A DNA stretch of 64,000 nucleotides from assembly GCA_025594325.1 (NCBI GenBank), contig JANHCV010000003.1, positions 558,001-622,000 of the forward strand, given 5' to 3'. Below, piece after piece: positions 42,735 through 52,812 of this stretch. Under the pieces are notes generated by a model. That model was not told the origin of the DNA and did not search any database. It saw only the letters and a program-made list of their open reading frames with translations. The position numbers were made by a program, and so were the translations under genes. The DNA is from Blastocladiella emersonii ATCC 22665. Its lineage: Eukaryota; Blastocladiomycota; Blastocladiomycetes; Blastocladiales; Blastocladiaceae. Position 1 is the first letter of the stretch; each line of letters starts with the position of its first letter.

Positions 42735-44916
42735 TTACTGTATATACACTCGTGCCGCCTGTTCCGTCGCCGGCGCGGCTGCCTGCAGCCGGCCCTTGAC
42801 CCAGTTCTCAAGCCCGCCCTCGCGCACGAGCTCCTGCGCCGCGAGCCCGACGGCCGGGATCGCGTACGCGCGCACGTCGCCACCCTCACGGGTCACCACA
42901 ACCTTGCCCTCAGCGAGCCGCACCTCGGCCGTCCACCCGGTCGGCACCGTGAGCACGTCCGCGCCAAACGCCTCCCGCGCGTCGCGCACGAGCGCGGGCG
43001 CCTCGAGGACCAGCAGCCCGTTGTTGAGCGCGTTGCGCTTGAACGTCTCGGACGCGGACCCCGCGAGGACGAGCCGCACGCCGGCCGCCAGGAGCGCGGT
43101 CGCGGCCTGCTCGCGCGACGAGCCGGTGCCGAAGTTGAACCCCGCGAGCAGGACGTGCCCCGGCCCCACGTGCGAGGTGAACGCCGGGTCGTAGTTCTCC
43201 ATGACGACGCGCGCCATGGCCGACGCCGACATGCCGTCTTGGTACGTGTACTTGCCCGGGTAGATGCCGTCGGTGTTCAAGTTGTCCTGCGGCACGTACA
43301 GCAGGCCGCCCGTCAGCGTGCCGGGGAAGCCCGGGAGGAGCTCGCCCTGCGTCTCGGCAGTTGAAGAGGAAGCGGCGGACGTGAGGTCAAACTCCTCGCC
43401 CGCGAGCTCGCCCTCGCCCTCGCCCGACACAAACGCCGCGTACTCGGTTAGCCGCGGCACCGCGATCTTCCCCGCGAGCGCGGACGCGGCGACGACGGCG
43501 GGCGACGCGAGGTACGCGAGCGCGTCGGGCGACCCCATGCGGCCCTTGAAGTTGCGGTTGGTCGCCGAGATGCCGACCTCGCCGTCCTTGAGCAGCCCCG
43601 TCCCGAGCCCGACGCACGGACCGCACCCGGCGGGCAGCGCGATCGCGCCCGCGCCCAGCAGCGTCTGCCAGTGGCCCGCGGCCTCGGCCTGCTGCTGCAC
43701 GAGCTTCGACGCGGGCGCCACGTAGAACTCGACGCCCGGTGCGACGCGGGCGCCGGGACCCGCGGCGCGGACGACGTCGGCCGCGAGGGCGAGGTCCTGC
43801 AGCCGCGAGTTGACGCACGAGACCAGGTACGCCTTGTGGATAGCCACGTCGCGGCGCGCGATGGCGCCCACGGGCTCGGCCACCTTGACCGAGTTCGGGC
43901 CTGACACGTACGGCTGCAGCCGCGTCAGGTCGAAGGTCAGCCGCTTGGCGTACCGCGCGTCGGCGTCCGCCGCGAGTGAGGCGGCGCTGCTGGCGAGCGC
44001 GTCGACGGTCTCGGTCGTCAGGCGCGGCGTCGGGCGCCTGACGGCCATGGCGCGCAGCCAGTCGAGCGTGCGCGCGTCGACAGGGAACACGCCGGCGAGC
44101 GCGCCCCACTCGGTGGTCATGTTGGCGACGGCGAGCCGCTCCTCGGGCGACAGGTGCGCGACGCCGGGCCCGGCAAACTCGATGGCCGTGTTGAGGACCT
44201 GGTTGGCGCGGAAGTGCGCGCACAGCGCGAGGATCAGGTCCTTGCCCGTGACGCCGCGCGGCAGGGCGCCGTCCAGGACGACCTGCACGACGGGCGGGAC
44301 CTGCCACCACGTCTGCCCCGTGGCCCAGATCGCCGCCGCGTCGGTCCGCACCACGGGCGTCCCCAGGCACCCGATCCCGCCGTACATGTTCGAGTGCGAG
44401 TCGGACGCGACCGTCAGGGTCCCCGGGAACGCGTAGCCCTCCTCGACCATGACCTGGTGCCCGATCCCGCGGCCCGCCGGGTAGAAGTCGACGCCGTGGG
44501 CGCGAGCGAACGCCTCGATGCGACGGTACTTGTCGAGGTTCGCCGGCGTCGTGTTCTGCACGTCGTGGTCGAGCGCGAACACGGGCTGCCGCGGGTTCGC
44601 GAACGACGTGGCGCCGATGGCCTTGAACCTGGTCCGGGCGAGGCGTTAGAGAGGGTGTCGGAGATCAAGGAAGTGCGACGTAAACGCACTTGGACATGAC
44701 GGCGCCCGTGTTGTCGTGGGTCAGGATGTGGTGCGGCTGGATGTAGACAAAGTCGCCGCTGCGCACGCGCTGGCCGCGCGACAGACCGACGGCGTAGCGC
44801 TGCGTGATCTTCTCGATGAGGTTCTGGCCCGGTGCGGAGGCGACGGTCACGAGGGACCGCGCGCAGAGGTGGGCTCGCATGGCCGCGGGTCGGGCGGTGT
44901 GCATGGCGCGTAGCAT
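42735..44916 (-). CDS. LYS4: Homoaconitase, mitochondrial lysine biosynthesis
   Basis: Two exons (44916-44690, 44628-42735) give 706 residues. The enzyme converts homoaconitate to homoisocitrate in the alpha-aminoadipate pathway of fungi. An N-terminal Arg/Ala-rich targeting signal (MLRAMHTARPAAMRAHLCAR) precedes the aconitase fold: LDHDVQNTTPANLDKYR, HGVDFYPAGRGIGHQ, VASDSHSNMYGG and RTDAAAIWATGQTWWQVPP, all homoaconitase-type. Fe-S ligands are Cys in SCVNSRLQD and the pair PAGCGPCVG. The swivel domain ends with NFGTGSSREQAATALLAAGV. The stop codon lies only 14 bp from that of RTEL1. Confidence 0.93.
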
Positions 44917-45378
44917 GGTGCTAGTGGTGGCGGATCAAAGCTGCATGTGGAGAGAGCGGGGTTGCTGGAGGAGCGCAGGCAGGGATTTATAGTCCGGGAT
45001 TCAGGGTTCCGCGACGGATCCACGCGGGCGATGCCGGGACGGTGACGCGAGAGACGCGGGCCACGTGCGCGGCGCAGATGGGCGCGCCACGCCACACGGC
45101 ATCAGCCGCGCGCCTGATCATCGGGATCACCATCAGTGGCGCGCAAGATAGGCCCGATAGCTCGCGTGAGCCGGTGTGCCGATGGCCGGCACGTCGGCCC
45201 GTTCCGGTGGGCGGGCTCAGCCCCGCGACGATGTATCAGGTGCACCCAGTACGATGCCATCGCCATCGTCATCGCGCGCGCACCGCTCGTGCCTTGTTCC
45301 CGTCCGCGCGCTCTTAATGTTCGTGGTCCCCTCCTTGACGGCTCTCTCTCCCGCCCATCGCTCGCGAAACCACCCCAG
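44917..45378. promoter_or_regulatory. Divergent promoter region, LYS4 and orphan gene
   Basis: These 462 bp separate the LYS4 start and the orphan start at 45379. No specific element is recognised. Confidence 0.35.
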
Positions 45379-45957
45379 ATGCAGTTCCACCACCACCAGC
45401 TCGCCACCGTGCACCCCATCACGCCCGTCGTCCAGCTCCCGCCGCCCGTCGTGGTCCAAGTCGTGCGCCCGGGCGCCGCGCCGTACCTCGCGCACTTCAT
45501 CCCGCTCGGCAACGTGTTCCCGGCGCCACTCCCGCCGCCATCGCAGCCGGCCCTGCGCGTCGAGCGCGTCGACATGCCGATGACCCCGTGCTCGGTCCCT
45601 GTCTTCTACCTGCCCGCGCCCGCCCCCGCTACGCCCGCCCTCGTCGTCCACCAACTCGCGTCTCCCCCGACATCCCCTTTTGACGGCGCGGCGGAGCAGA
45701 TTTCGCGAAAGCCGGTCGGCCGAAAGCCGAAACGCGCCGCCGCCGCCGCGCGAAAACTGTGCGCCGCCGGCATCTCCATCAACCGCACGATGGGTCCCAG
45801 TCGCGGCGCAACTCGCCCGCTCCGGATCCCGACGACGATGCAGCAGCTGCCGGTGGCTTCTACTCGAATGGCGCGCAACAGCAACCGCGGGTCGCTCACG
45901 CTCGCGCGGCGCCGTGCGTTCAAGCGGTGCGGCGTGGCCAAGAAGAAGATTTGGTGA
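45379..45957 (+). CDS. Proline-rich small orphan protein
   Basis: A 192-residue frame from the ATG at 45379 (MQFHHHQLATVHPI). The frame is open upstream, but the ATG follows a C/A-rich leader. The first 100 residues are rich in Pro, Val and His (VVQLPPPVVVQVVRPG). A basic middle follows (ISRKPVGRKPKRAAAAARK) and the last 30 residues are strongly basic (LARRRAFKRCGVAKKKIW). The basic regions suggest nuclear location. No family is recognised; no intron is needed. Confidence 0.55.
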   Translation: MQFHHHQLATVHPITPVVQLPPPVVVQVVRPGAAPYLAHFIPLGNVFPAPLPPPSQPALRVERVDMPMTPCSVPVFYLPAPAPATPALVVHQLASPPTSPFDGAAEQISRKPVGRKPKRAAAAARKLCAAGISINRTMGPSRGATRPLRIPTTMQQLPVASTRMARNSNRGSLTLARRRAFKRCGVAKKKIW

Positions 45958-46472
45958 ATGATTGGAGCAAAGGAGCGCGATATCTATTCCATTCTGTTGT
46001 TGATATGTACATACAAACGCACGATTCTTGTGTCGAATCAACTGGTCATATCAACTGGTCATGGATCGAGAGTGACGCGAGTGAACCTTCGTGGCTGTGG
46101 CCATGGCCACGGTGATCAGACTCTTCCTACTGCGCTGCGTCAAGGCCAACGTTGTCGAGGTGCGCATTGTCAATCAAGCCCACGGAGCAGAGCTTGCGTC
46201 GTAACGTGAAAAGAGCTGCGACGCGAGGACAACCAAGAGGTCCGTCACGGAAGCGAGTCAAGCAAGTCCATGGACGCTTCGTCGCCGCAAACTCGACCAC
46301 GCGCTGCTGAACTCGGCTCATGTCCACCGCGACAGGTCAAAGGTAGCGAATTGGTATGATTGAGTTGAAGGATGAGAGACGATGGAGCGGAGGACACGCG
46401 AGAGTGAGGAAGTGAAGGCAGTTCGAGGGTATCGGGACGAAGCGCAGCGAGCAGCAGCGAGAGAACGGAGGA
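45958..46472. other. Convergent 3' region with 13-bp tandem repeat
   Basis: This region lies between two gene ends. It contains a perfect tandem pair of ATCAACTGGTCAT at 46037-46049 and 46050-46062. From about 46265 on it resembles 47640 onward and is the 3' flank of the duplicated unit. Confidence 0.5.
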
Positions 46473-47304
46473 TCAGATGAGAGCGCGAGCTTGGAGCGAG
46501 TTCATGATCTCGGAAATGACTTGGGCGAGGACCTCTGGATTGCGCGAGCGTCCGGCGAAGCTGGACTGCTACACGCAGGGCGTCAGCATCGCGAGGCACA
46601 ACACGATCCAGGGATGAAAGCGTACCGAAGAAACGTGGCCCGTCGGCAGAGTGTTGTCGCTGTCGGCCGACTTGGGGAAGTCGATGGTGGACTGCTACAC
46701 GCGATGAGATCGCACCGAGTCAGTCTAGGAATCCGCACTGCGACACACGGCGGGGAGCGTACCGGGGAGTTGTTGCGCGCCGGCGAGGCGTCGTCGCTGT
46801 TGGTCGACTTGGCGGCGGTGGCGGTGGCGGTGATCGTCTCGAGCTCAGGTGCGGCGGAGGTGGGCGACAGCGGGTAGGCTACGGTCGGAATGCCCATAAA
46901 CTTGAGCAGATCCGCGACTGGTTTCGATGTAGTAGTATACAACGTACTACATGGGAGGATATGTCAGTCCCGTGGGATACACGCGCAAATCGCCAAGCGC
47001 GTGTGGATGGGCCAGACGCGGTCGGTCCGTACAAGAGCTCCCGCTGCTGCACGACCCTATCCTGCCGTACCTCCAAAGAAAGCTCTTCGAAGGCGTCACT
47101 GCCGGCTGCATCCATGGTCGCATTGACTTTCGCCTCCGTTGCAGGGTTCGCCGCGACAAGCTGCTGGAGTGCCCCTATCTTGCTGTTCATGGCCGGAAAC
47201 CGGGTGTCTGGCACCTTGAGACAGTCGTGGAACGCGGCGGTCGCGATCCCGGGTGTAGCAGCGATGGCGGGAACGGCCGGTTGTTGCTTCATGTTTGCAT
47301 GCAT
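46473..47304 (-). CDS. Tandem orphan family, copy B (four exons)
   Basis: Exons 47304-47033, 46946-46763, 46694-46626 and 46568-46473 give 206 residues. The protein starts MHANMK exactly as copy A does. Shared features are a helical N-terminal block (FPAMNSKIGALQQL, AGSDAFEEL, QQRELL), a Ser/Thr/Ala-rich linker, a KSADSDN segment and the C-terminal block RSRNPEVLAQVISEIMNSLQ. Introns 1 and 3 have the same lengths (86 and 57 nt) as the two introns of copy A; intron 2 (68 nt) is unique to this copy. No known domain is recognised. The predicted helices could form a small coiled-coil protein. Confidence 0.65.
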
Positions 47305-47861
47305 GGGCGGAGTAGTGCAGGTGGTGCGAGCAGCAGCGCGGAGTTGCGGCCGGCGGTGCTTCAAGTCAAAGTGAATACAAACTGAAAAGACGAGCGTCGG
47401 GATGCCTCGAGCGCTGCCGGCACTCGGCGACCAGTGCGGCGCGGCGCGTCCCGAAAGCGAGTTGCGCCACGGCGTGACACGCACGTGATGTCTCGCAGCA
47501 AGTCTCGCGTGCTTCACGTCGCGTTTGTGCAACCCTCCAACGAAGGGCGCGTGGAAAAAGACGCGTCGCACCGTTAAAAAAGCTGAGGCGCAGCGAAGGC
47601 ACTGACGAGTTCAGCGCGGAAACGAGAGGAACACGCCCACGCACGCTTTGTCGCCTCAAACTCGACCACGCGCTGCTGAACTCAGCACACTCACCATAAA
47701 CAGTCGTGAGCAAGCGAGTCGGTATGATTGAGTTAAAGAGTGGGAGGTAACGAGGCAAAGGATGCGAGAGCGTGCTGGCGGGAGGGAAGGGGGGGGTGGT
47801 TCTAGGGTATCAGGACGACGCGCAGCGAGTTGGTCGGCGGGAGCAGCGAAGGGACGGAGGA
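47305..47861. promoter_or_regulatory. Upstream region of copy B with conserved block
   Basis: This 557-bp region contains a 43-bp block at 47481-47523 that recurs at 48753-48795 upstream of copy A with 40 of 43 positions identical. It includes CACGTG and TGTCTCGC. The left part (47640-47861) is the 3' flank of copy A, duplicated at 46265-46472. Confidence 0.6.
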
Positions 47862-48619
47862 TCAGATGCTGGACGAGGTGGTATCGAGAACGCGAGCTTG
47901 AAGCGAGTTCATGATCTCGGAAATGACTTGTGCGAGGACCGCTGGATTCCGCGAGCGGTCCGAGAGGTGGCCCTGCTGCACGCACGGCGTCAGCGTCGCG
48001 ATACACAGCAAGATCAGGGAATGAGTGCGTACCGAGGAGATGCGGCGCATCATCGAGTTGTCTTGCGTGTCGGCCGACTCAGCGGTGGAGGCGGCAGCGG
48101 CGGTCGTCTTGGACTCAGGCGCGGCGGAGGCGGCGGACGGTGGCGGGTTCACCTCGCTCTCGAGCTTTTGCGCGGCGGACGCGAGGAGCGCGTTGAGCGC
48201 ACCCGCGTCCAGGCGCGACTCGGGCTTGGAGGGGTTGTGTAATGCAGAACACAGGGTGCTAGACGATGCGGAGTGTCAATAATATAGCGTCCACGCACGC
48301 GCCGAACCGCCGGTCGAGTCCGTATCGCGGAACGTGATCCGTACTTGAGCTCCTGCTGTCGCGCGACCATAGCTTGAAAGACATTCGAAAACATTCTCTT
48401 GAACGCGTCGCTGCCGGCATTGCCATCGTCTCCGGATTCGGCATGCTTTGCCGCGTTCTCCTTCGTAAGCTGACTGAGCGCCTTCAGTTTGCCGTCCACG
48501 TCCGGAAACTGAGTGCGCAGCTTTCGGAGGGGGGTAAGGACCTCGGCATTCGATAGCGCAGGCGCGGCAGCGGCGGGCGAAATGGATTGACGACGCTTTC
48601 GCTTCATGTTTGCGTGCAT
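47862..48619 (-). CDS. Tandem orphan family, copy A (three exons)
   Basis: Exons 48619-48345, 48258-48033 and 47975-47862 give 204 residues. The start is MHANMKRKRR, with a basic N-terminus. The N-terminal helical block FPDVDGKLKALSQLTKEN, AGSDAFKRMF and ARQQELKYG matches copy B. A second-exon segment (LDAGALNALLASAAQKLESE) is longer than in B. The C-terminal block RSRNPAVLAQVISEIMNSLQ is nearly identical between copies. Introns are 86 and 57 nt, with donors GTACGG and GTACGC at the same positions as in B. Function is unknown; no hit comes to mind. Confidence 0.68.
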
Positions 48620-49275
48620 GTGCAGAAGTGCGAGGGTGGCGCAAAGCAGCAAGTTAGCGTGAGGATGAACCAACGAGGGTTGCGTCGGGATGCGCCTCCT
48701 CCATAACACTGAGTGGCCAGCGGGGGCGTGTGGCGCAACACGAAAACAAGCTGCACGTGATGTCTCGCAGCAAGTCTCGCGCGTTTCACTTCGCGCGTTT
48801 TCTTGGCCGTGGACCGGCAGGCGGCGAGCCCGGACACGCCTGACAACGACGTCTATACGCACAAGAGTAGTTTTGTGCGGCAAACGACCGATCCTTGTAG
48901 GCGCCAAGCGTGGTCCTCCTGGATATTACTGCTTCCAAGAGCTCGCAGAGTCTCTCAAATCGCGCTGTCGGGCCGTACTCGCGCGGGCGCCGTGAAAGGT
49001 CTGTGCCGCCCGCGCGGGTGCGGCCCTCTGTGCTCTCATGTCGCAGCGCGGGATCAGAAGTTGATGCGAGTCTTAGAATGTGATCACGAGCGGGATTGCT
49101 GGTTTGGATCTGTATAGATTGCACAGTTTTGCGTATCGTGGATGCATTGCGCCACCCACGTGTAGCAGAGTCGCGCGTTCCCTCGGTTCGACAGTTGGAA
49201 AGTAAAGTGCGTGCCATTTATGGGAAAAGGGTATGTCAGTTATGCTGTTGCCATCTCCTCGCGCGACGCCGTCCA
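48620..49275. other. Upstream region of copy A and 3' flank of MCP2-like gene
   Basis: These 656 bp include the conserved promoter block at 48753-48795. The remainder shows no gene, tRNA or clear repeat. Confidence 0.4.
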
Positions 49276-51163
49276 CTACGCCCACCACGCCGCCACGTCG
49301 CGCCAGACGTGCGCCGCGCCGACGACCACGTACACGCGCCACCACACCGTAAGCCACTCGCGGACCCACGCCGTGACGCCGTGACTACTTACGACAACCG
49401 ATCCGGCCTCGGTGTCGCGCGCCATGGGCGCGAGGATCTCGAGCGCCTCGAGCAGCCACGCGACCCACCCGCGCATGGGCCGGTGTCGGCCCATGACAGC
49501 GTACCACGCGTGCTGGCGAAACTTGGGCAGGTTGGCGCCGCCGATGGCGCGGTGGACGCCCGAGACGAGGTTGATGGTGCGCATGACGAGCAGCATGTCG
49601 CGCGGGAGGCCCTCGAGAAAGTCCATGGCGGCCTCGAGCGTCAGCTGGTGCTCGTCGCGCATCGACGCGCGGATCGTGGTGCGGTGCTCGGGCGTGATCG
49701 AGTCGCCGAGGACCATCTGGTTCTTGGCGTCGGGCGAGTTGGACCGCACGAAGCCGGCGAACATGAGCGGGAACAGCGACCAGTACTTGGCGGCGCCTGG
49801 GCCGAGGCGCTGGCCGACCGACTGCAGCAGGTCGTCGTCGCCCGTCAGGATGCCGACCCACAGGTCGCAGTAGGTCTGGCGGAACGCCGTCGCCGGGTCG
49901 AGGGTGCGGTACAGGCCGTGGTCGAGCAGGACGAGCTGCGTGACCTCGCCCTTGGGCCGGTCCGGGTCCCAGCGCACCAACATGTTGCCCGGGTGCGGGT
50001 CGCAGTGCACGATGCCGTGGACGAAGACCATCTCGGAGAAGACGTCAATGAGCGTGTGCTGCAGCGCGGGGAGATCGAACCCTTGCCGCGCGAGCTCGCC
50101 GACGTCTGTGATGCGGGTGCCGTGGATGTACTCCATGGTCATGATGCGCTGCGACGTCAGGTCCCAGAAGATGCGCGGGATGTGGAAGTCGCCGTGGGCC
50201 TCGCGGTGCGCGAACCGGCGCCGCGTCGCGTCGGCGTTGTGGGCCTCGACGCGGAAGTCAAACTCCTGGACCAGGTTGGCCTCGAACTCGCCGACGATCC
50301 ACCCGAGCTGGAACTCGGGGAACACGGCACCGACCAGGTCCGTGAGCGTCGCCATGCACACGAGGTCGATGGCAAAGTTGCGCACCACGTCCTCGTACTG
50401 CACCTTGACGGCGCACTCGCGGCCGTCCAGCGTGACGGCATGGTGCACCTGCGCGAGCGACGCGGCGGCGAGCGGCGTCTCGTCGAACGAGTGGAAGAAG
50501 TCGGTCGGCAGGCCGCCGAGCTCGCGCTGGAACACGCGGCACACCTCGGCGTAGTCGTGGAACGGCGCACGGTCCTGCAGCACCGCGAGCGTGTCCGTGT
50601 ACTCTTTCGGGACCATCTTGACGAGCGATCCGACGTGTTGCGCGGCTACTCTTCCGATGAATCAGTCACGGTCGCTTCGCAAGAGAGAGTGACATGAGGG
50701 CACCCTTGTTGTAGATCCCGCCATGGTTGCGGCACAGCCACAGCAGCGACTCGGCGCTTCGCAGGTGCACCCTGCTGCGGAGCGCGCGGTACTCGTCGCT
50801 GTCGACGCCGAGCGTCGCGCCGTGACGCCAGTACAACCACTTGTAGTCGGCCATGATGGACGCAGTCACGGCAAACGTGCACGCCGACCGCACCGCGCCG
50901 CGCACCACCGTGTCGATGCGTGTTCCGACCGTGGCGCCAGGTTCGGCGGGCACGAACGCGGCCGCGGCGCCGAGCGCGGTGCCCGCGACGACGGTCGCGA
51001 TTGCGAGACCGCGCACGGCGCGAGATCCCGAGGCGGCGGCGCGGCGGACCGCGGATCGAGAGTGCGTTGGGTGTGTCGGCGGGACGCGGCTGTACGGTCG
51101 CGCGAGGGCGGCGGGCCATATGCTCCGCAGCCCGCTGCTTCGTATAGTCGGTAGCATGAACAT
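49276..51163 (-). CDS. MCP2: ABC1/ADCK1-type atypical kinase, mitochondrial (Mcp2-like)
   Basis: Two exons (51163-50704, 50645-49276) give 609 residues. The family (ADCK1, yeast Mcp2) acts at the inner mitochondrial membrane in lipid and coenzyme Q balance. An Arg/Ser/Ala-rich targeting region and one membrane segment (about residues 50-70) precede the kinase-like domain. Visible motifs: the Ala-rich nucleotide loop LAAASLAQ, VHCDPHPGNMLV at the catalytic loop and LLDHGLY in place of DFG. The normally invariant KxGQ reads KAAQ across the splice junction (NKAAQHVG); this may be real or reflect a wrong junction. Donor GTGCCC is atypical. Confidence 0.85.
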
Positions 51164-51525
51164 GGTGTTGCGTTGCGTGTAGTGTATACTATTGCGTGTA
51201 GTCGGGTTTCATGAGAGTCGGGGTTGCGGGAGGGAGGGAGGATCAACAACGGGACGCGCGCGAAAGGCTGACTGAGCCACGAACGCGTGACCGCGCCGCG
51301 GACACACGCGTCGGTGTCTCGCGGCGGGTGCGAGACACGGCCGACGTGGCGGTCAAGGACCCGTTCAACACGCATCGCAGAACCACATGGCGACGCACGC
51401 GACGCGGGCAGCGGACACTCGATCGCTCGCGACAGCGTCCGGTTCCCAGGCATGCTCCGGTGATCTTGCTCAACGCATGCAGCGCCAATGAAATCTATGA
51501 TAACTTCTCGTGATTACACGGCAAC
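51164..51525. promoter_or_regulatory. Upstream region of MCP2-like gene with inverted motif
   Basis: These 362 bp carry a near-palindrome at 51314-51339: GTGTCTCGC, a short spacer and GTGCGAGACACG. It is the strongest copy of a motif found in several intergenic regions of this window. Confidence 0.5.
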
Positions 51526-52577
51526 ATGACGAACCACCGCTACCGCTGGGCCACACACTGGTCCTCGCCGCGACGGTCCTCATGTGGGTGGCATGGGCGC
51601 AATGCTACGCCGTCGTTCTACGCTACCACCCGGACACGGACCCGGCCAGCCCGAACGCTCTGCCAAGGGCGACGCAGTAGCTGCTCCAGCGTTGGTCAAT
51701 CTTCGTCGTACTCGGCACCGTGACCGAGCTCGCGGACCTGTTCCTGCACATCCGCGAGCTGCGCCGCATCCTCGCCATGCCCAAGACCGAGGACCTGCTG
51801 CGCATCCCGGTCACGGCCATCGTCGCGCACCTGCGGCTGCTCGGCAAGTCGACGGCGCGCCGCCTGTTCATGCTCGTCACGCTGGTCCTGCGCGAGCTGC
51901 TGACCATCGGCGTCGTGATCGAGCTCGTTAGCGACGGCGGGTTCGCGCGGTCGGTGCTGGTGCTCCCGCTCCACGACGCCAACGCGCACACGAGAGACCG
52001 ACCCGCCGCGCTTCTGGCCCTCGCGCTGCTCCTGTACGGGCGCGTCGCCGGGCTCAAGTTCGCCGCGGTGCTCGAGGTCCCGAGCGTCATGGGCGAGCTC
52101 GACCGCATCCAGACCGTCTTCACGTACGCCACACTGCACGGGCTGTCGGAACTCAAGCGTGTCGAGTACGGCGCCGAGGCCCACGCGCCGGTCCTGCGCG
52201 AGCGGCGCGTCAGCACCCTCCACGGCAGCAGCACCAACGCGTCGAGCGCCGCGAGCAGCACGATCGGCCACGTCAACGAGTCGGTGATCCACAAGTCGCG
52301 CTCGAACAGCTCAGCCTCGCTCAGGCCCATGGCACCAGCGTGGGCGGGAGCGACCACGGCGGCCTCGCGCGTGACGGTGGTACTACGAGCGAACAGGACG
52401 TGCGGGCCGCGAGCGCCACGGCGGTCCCTCGATCGCCACGCTTCGGCCGCCATTCGCCGGTCCTCGTCGGCATCGGGCCTGATTCATACTTCTGGCACGT
52501 CGTCGCCATCGGGTGTCGCCGCGCCGGGCCAGGCAAGTCCGTGGCAGCAGCAGTTTGGCGGAGACCAAGCAGGTTGA
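51526..52577 (+). pseudogene. Broken multi-span membrane protein gene
   Basis: One frame encodes hydrophobic segments LVLAATVLMWVAWAQCYAVVL (about 51555-51620), WSIFVVLGTVTELADLF, RRLFMLVTLVLRELLTIGV and ALLALALLLYGRVAGLKF, then a Ser/Ala-rich tail to a stop at 52575-52577. In that frame a TAG at 51678-51680 falls between the first two membrane segments, and no ATG exists upstream before a TAA; the nearby ATG at 51526 is in another frame. No AG acceptor lies between that TAA and the first membrane segment, so an intron cannot easily rescue it. An intron ending at this TAG remains possible for the second lesion. Either a pseudogene or a wrong model. Confidence 0.5.
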
Positions 52578-52812
52578 GCGTGTGAGCAACAGATTCTAAT
52601 ATACCTTTAGTCCTCCCGCATCATGCAGGCCGTCGAGTGTGAGCATATCCGTCAGTCGAGCTCAGACCGCAGCGCGGCGCGCCACGCACGTGCAGATGAG
52701 CGGCGCCTCGCTCGACCACGCGCTGAACCTCGAGTCAGAGAGCAGGTAGACCAAAAACGAAAGCTTAAATAGTAGTGGGTACATCAACACGCAACCCCTC
52801 CCGCCTTCAACC

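Larger units (their letters stand above)
46265..48795. repeat. Tandem segmental duplication of about 1.3 kb
   Basis: Two adjacent units, about 46265-47560 and 47640-48870, align along their length: 3' flank, coding exons, introns and promoter block. The offset varies from about 1,390 bp at the stop codons to 1,272 bp at the promoter block because of small indels. The duplication includes promoter sequence, so both copies were probably expressed at birth. Confidence 0.7.
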
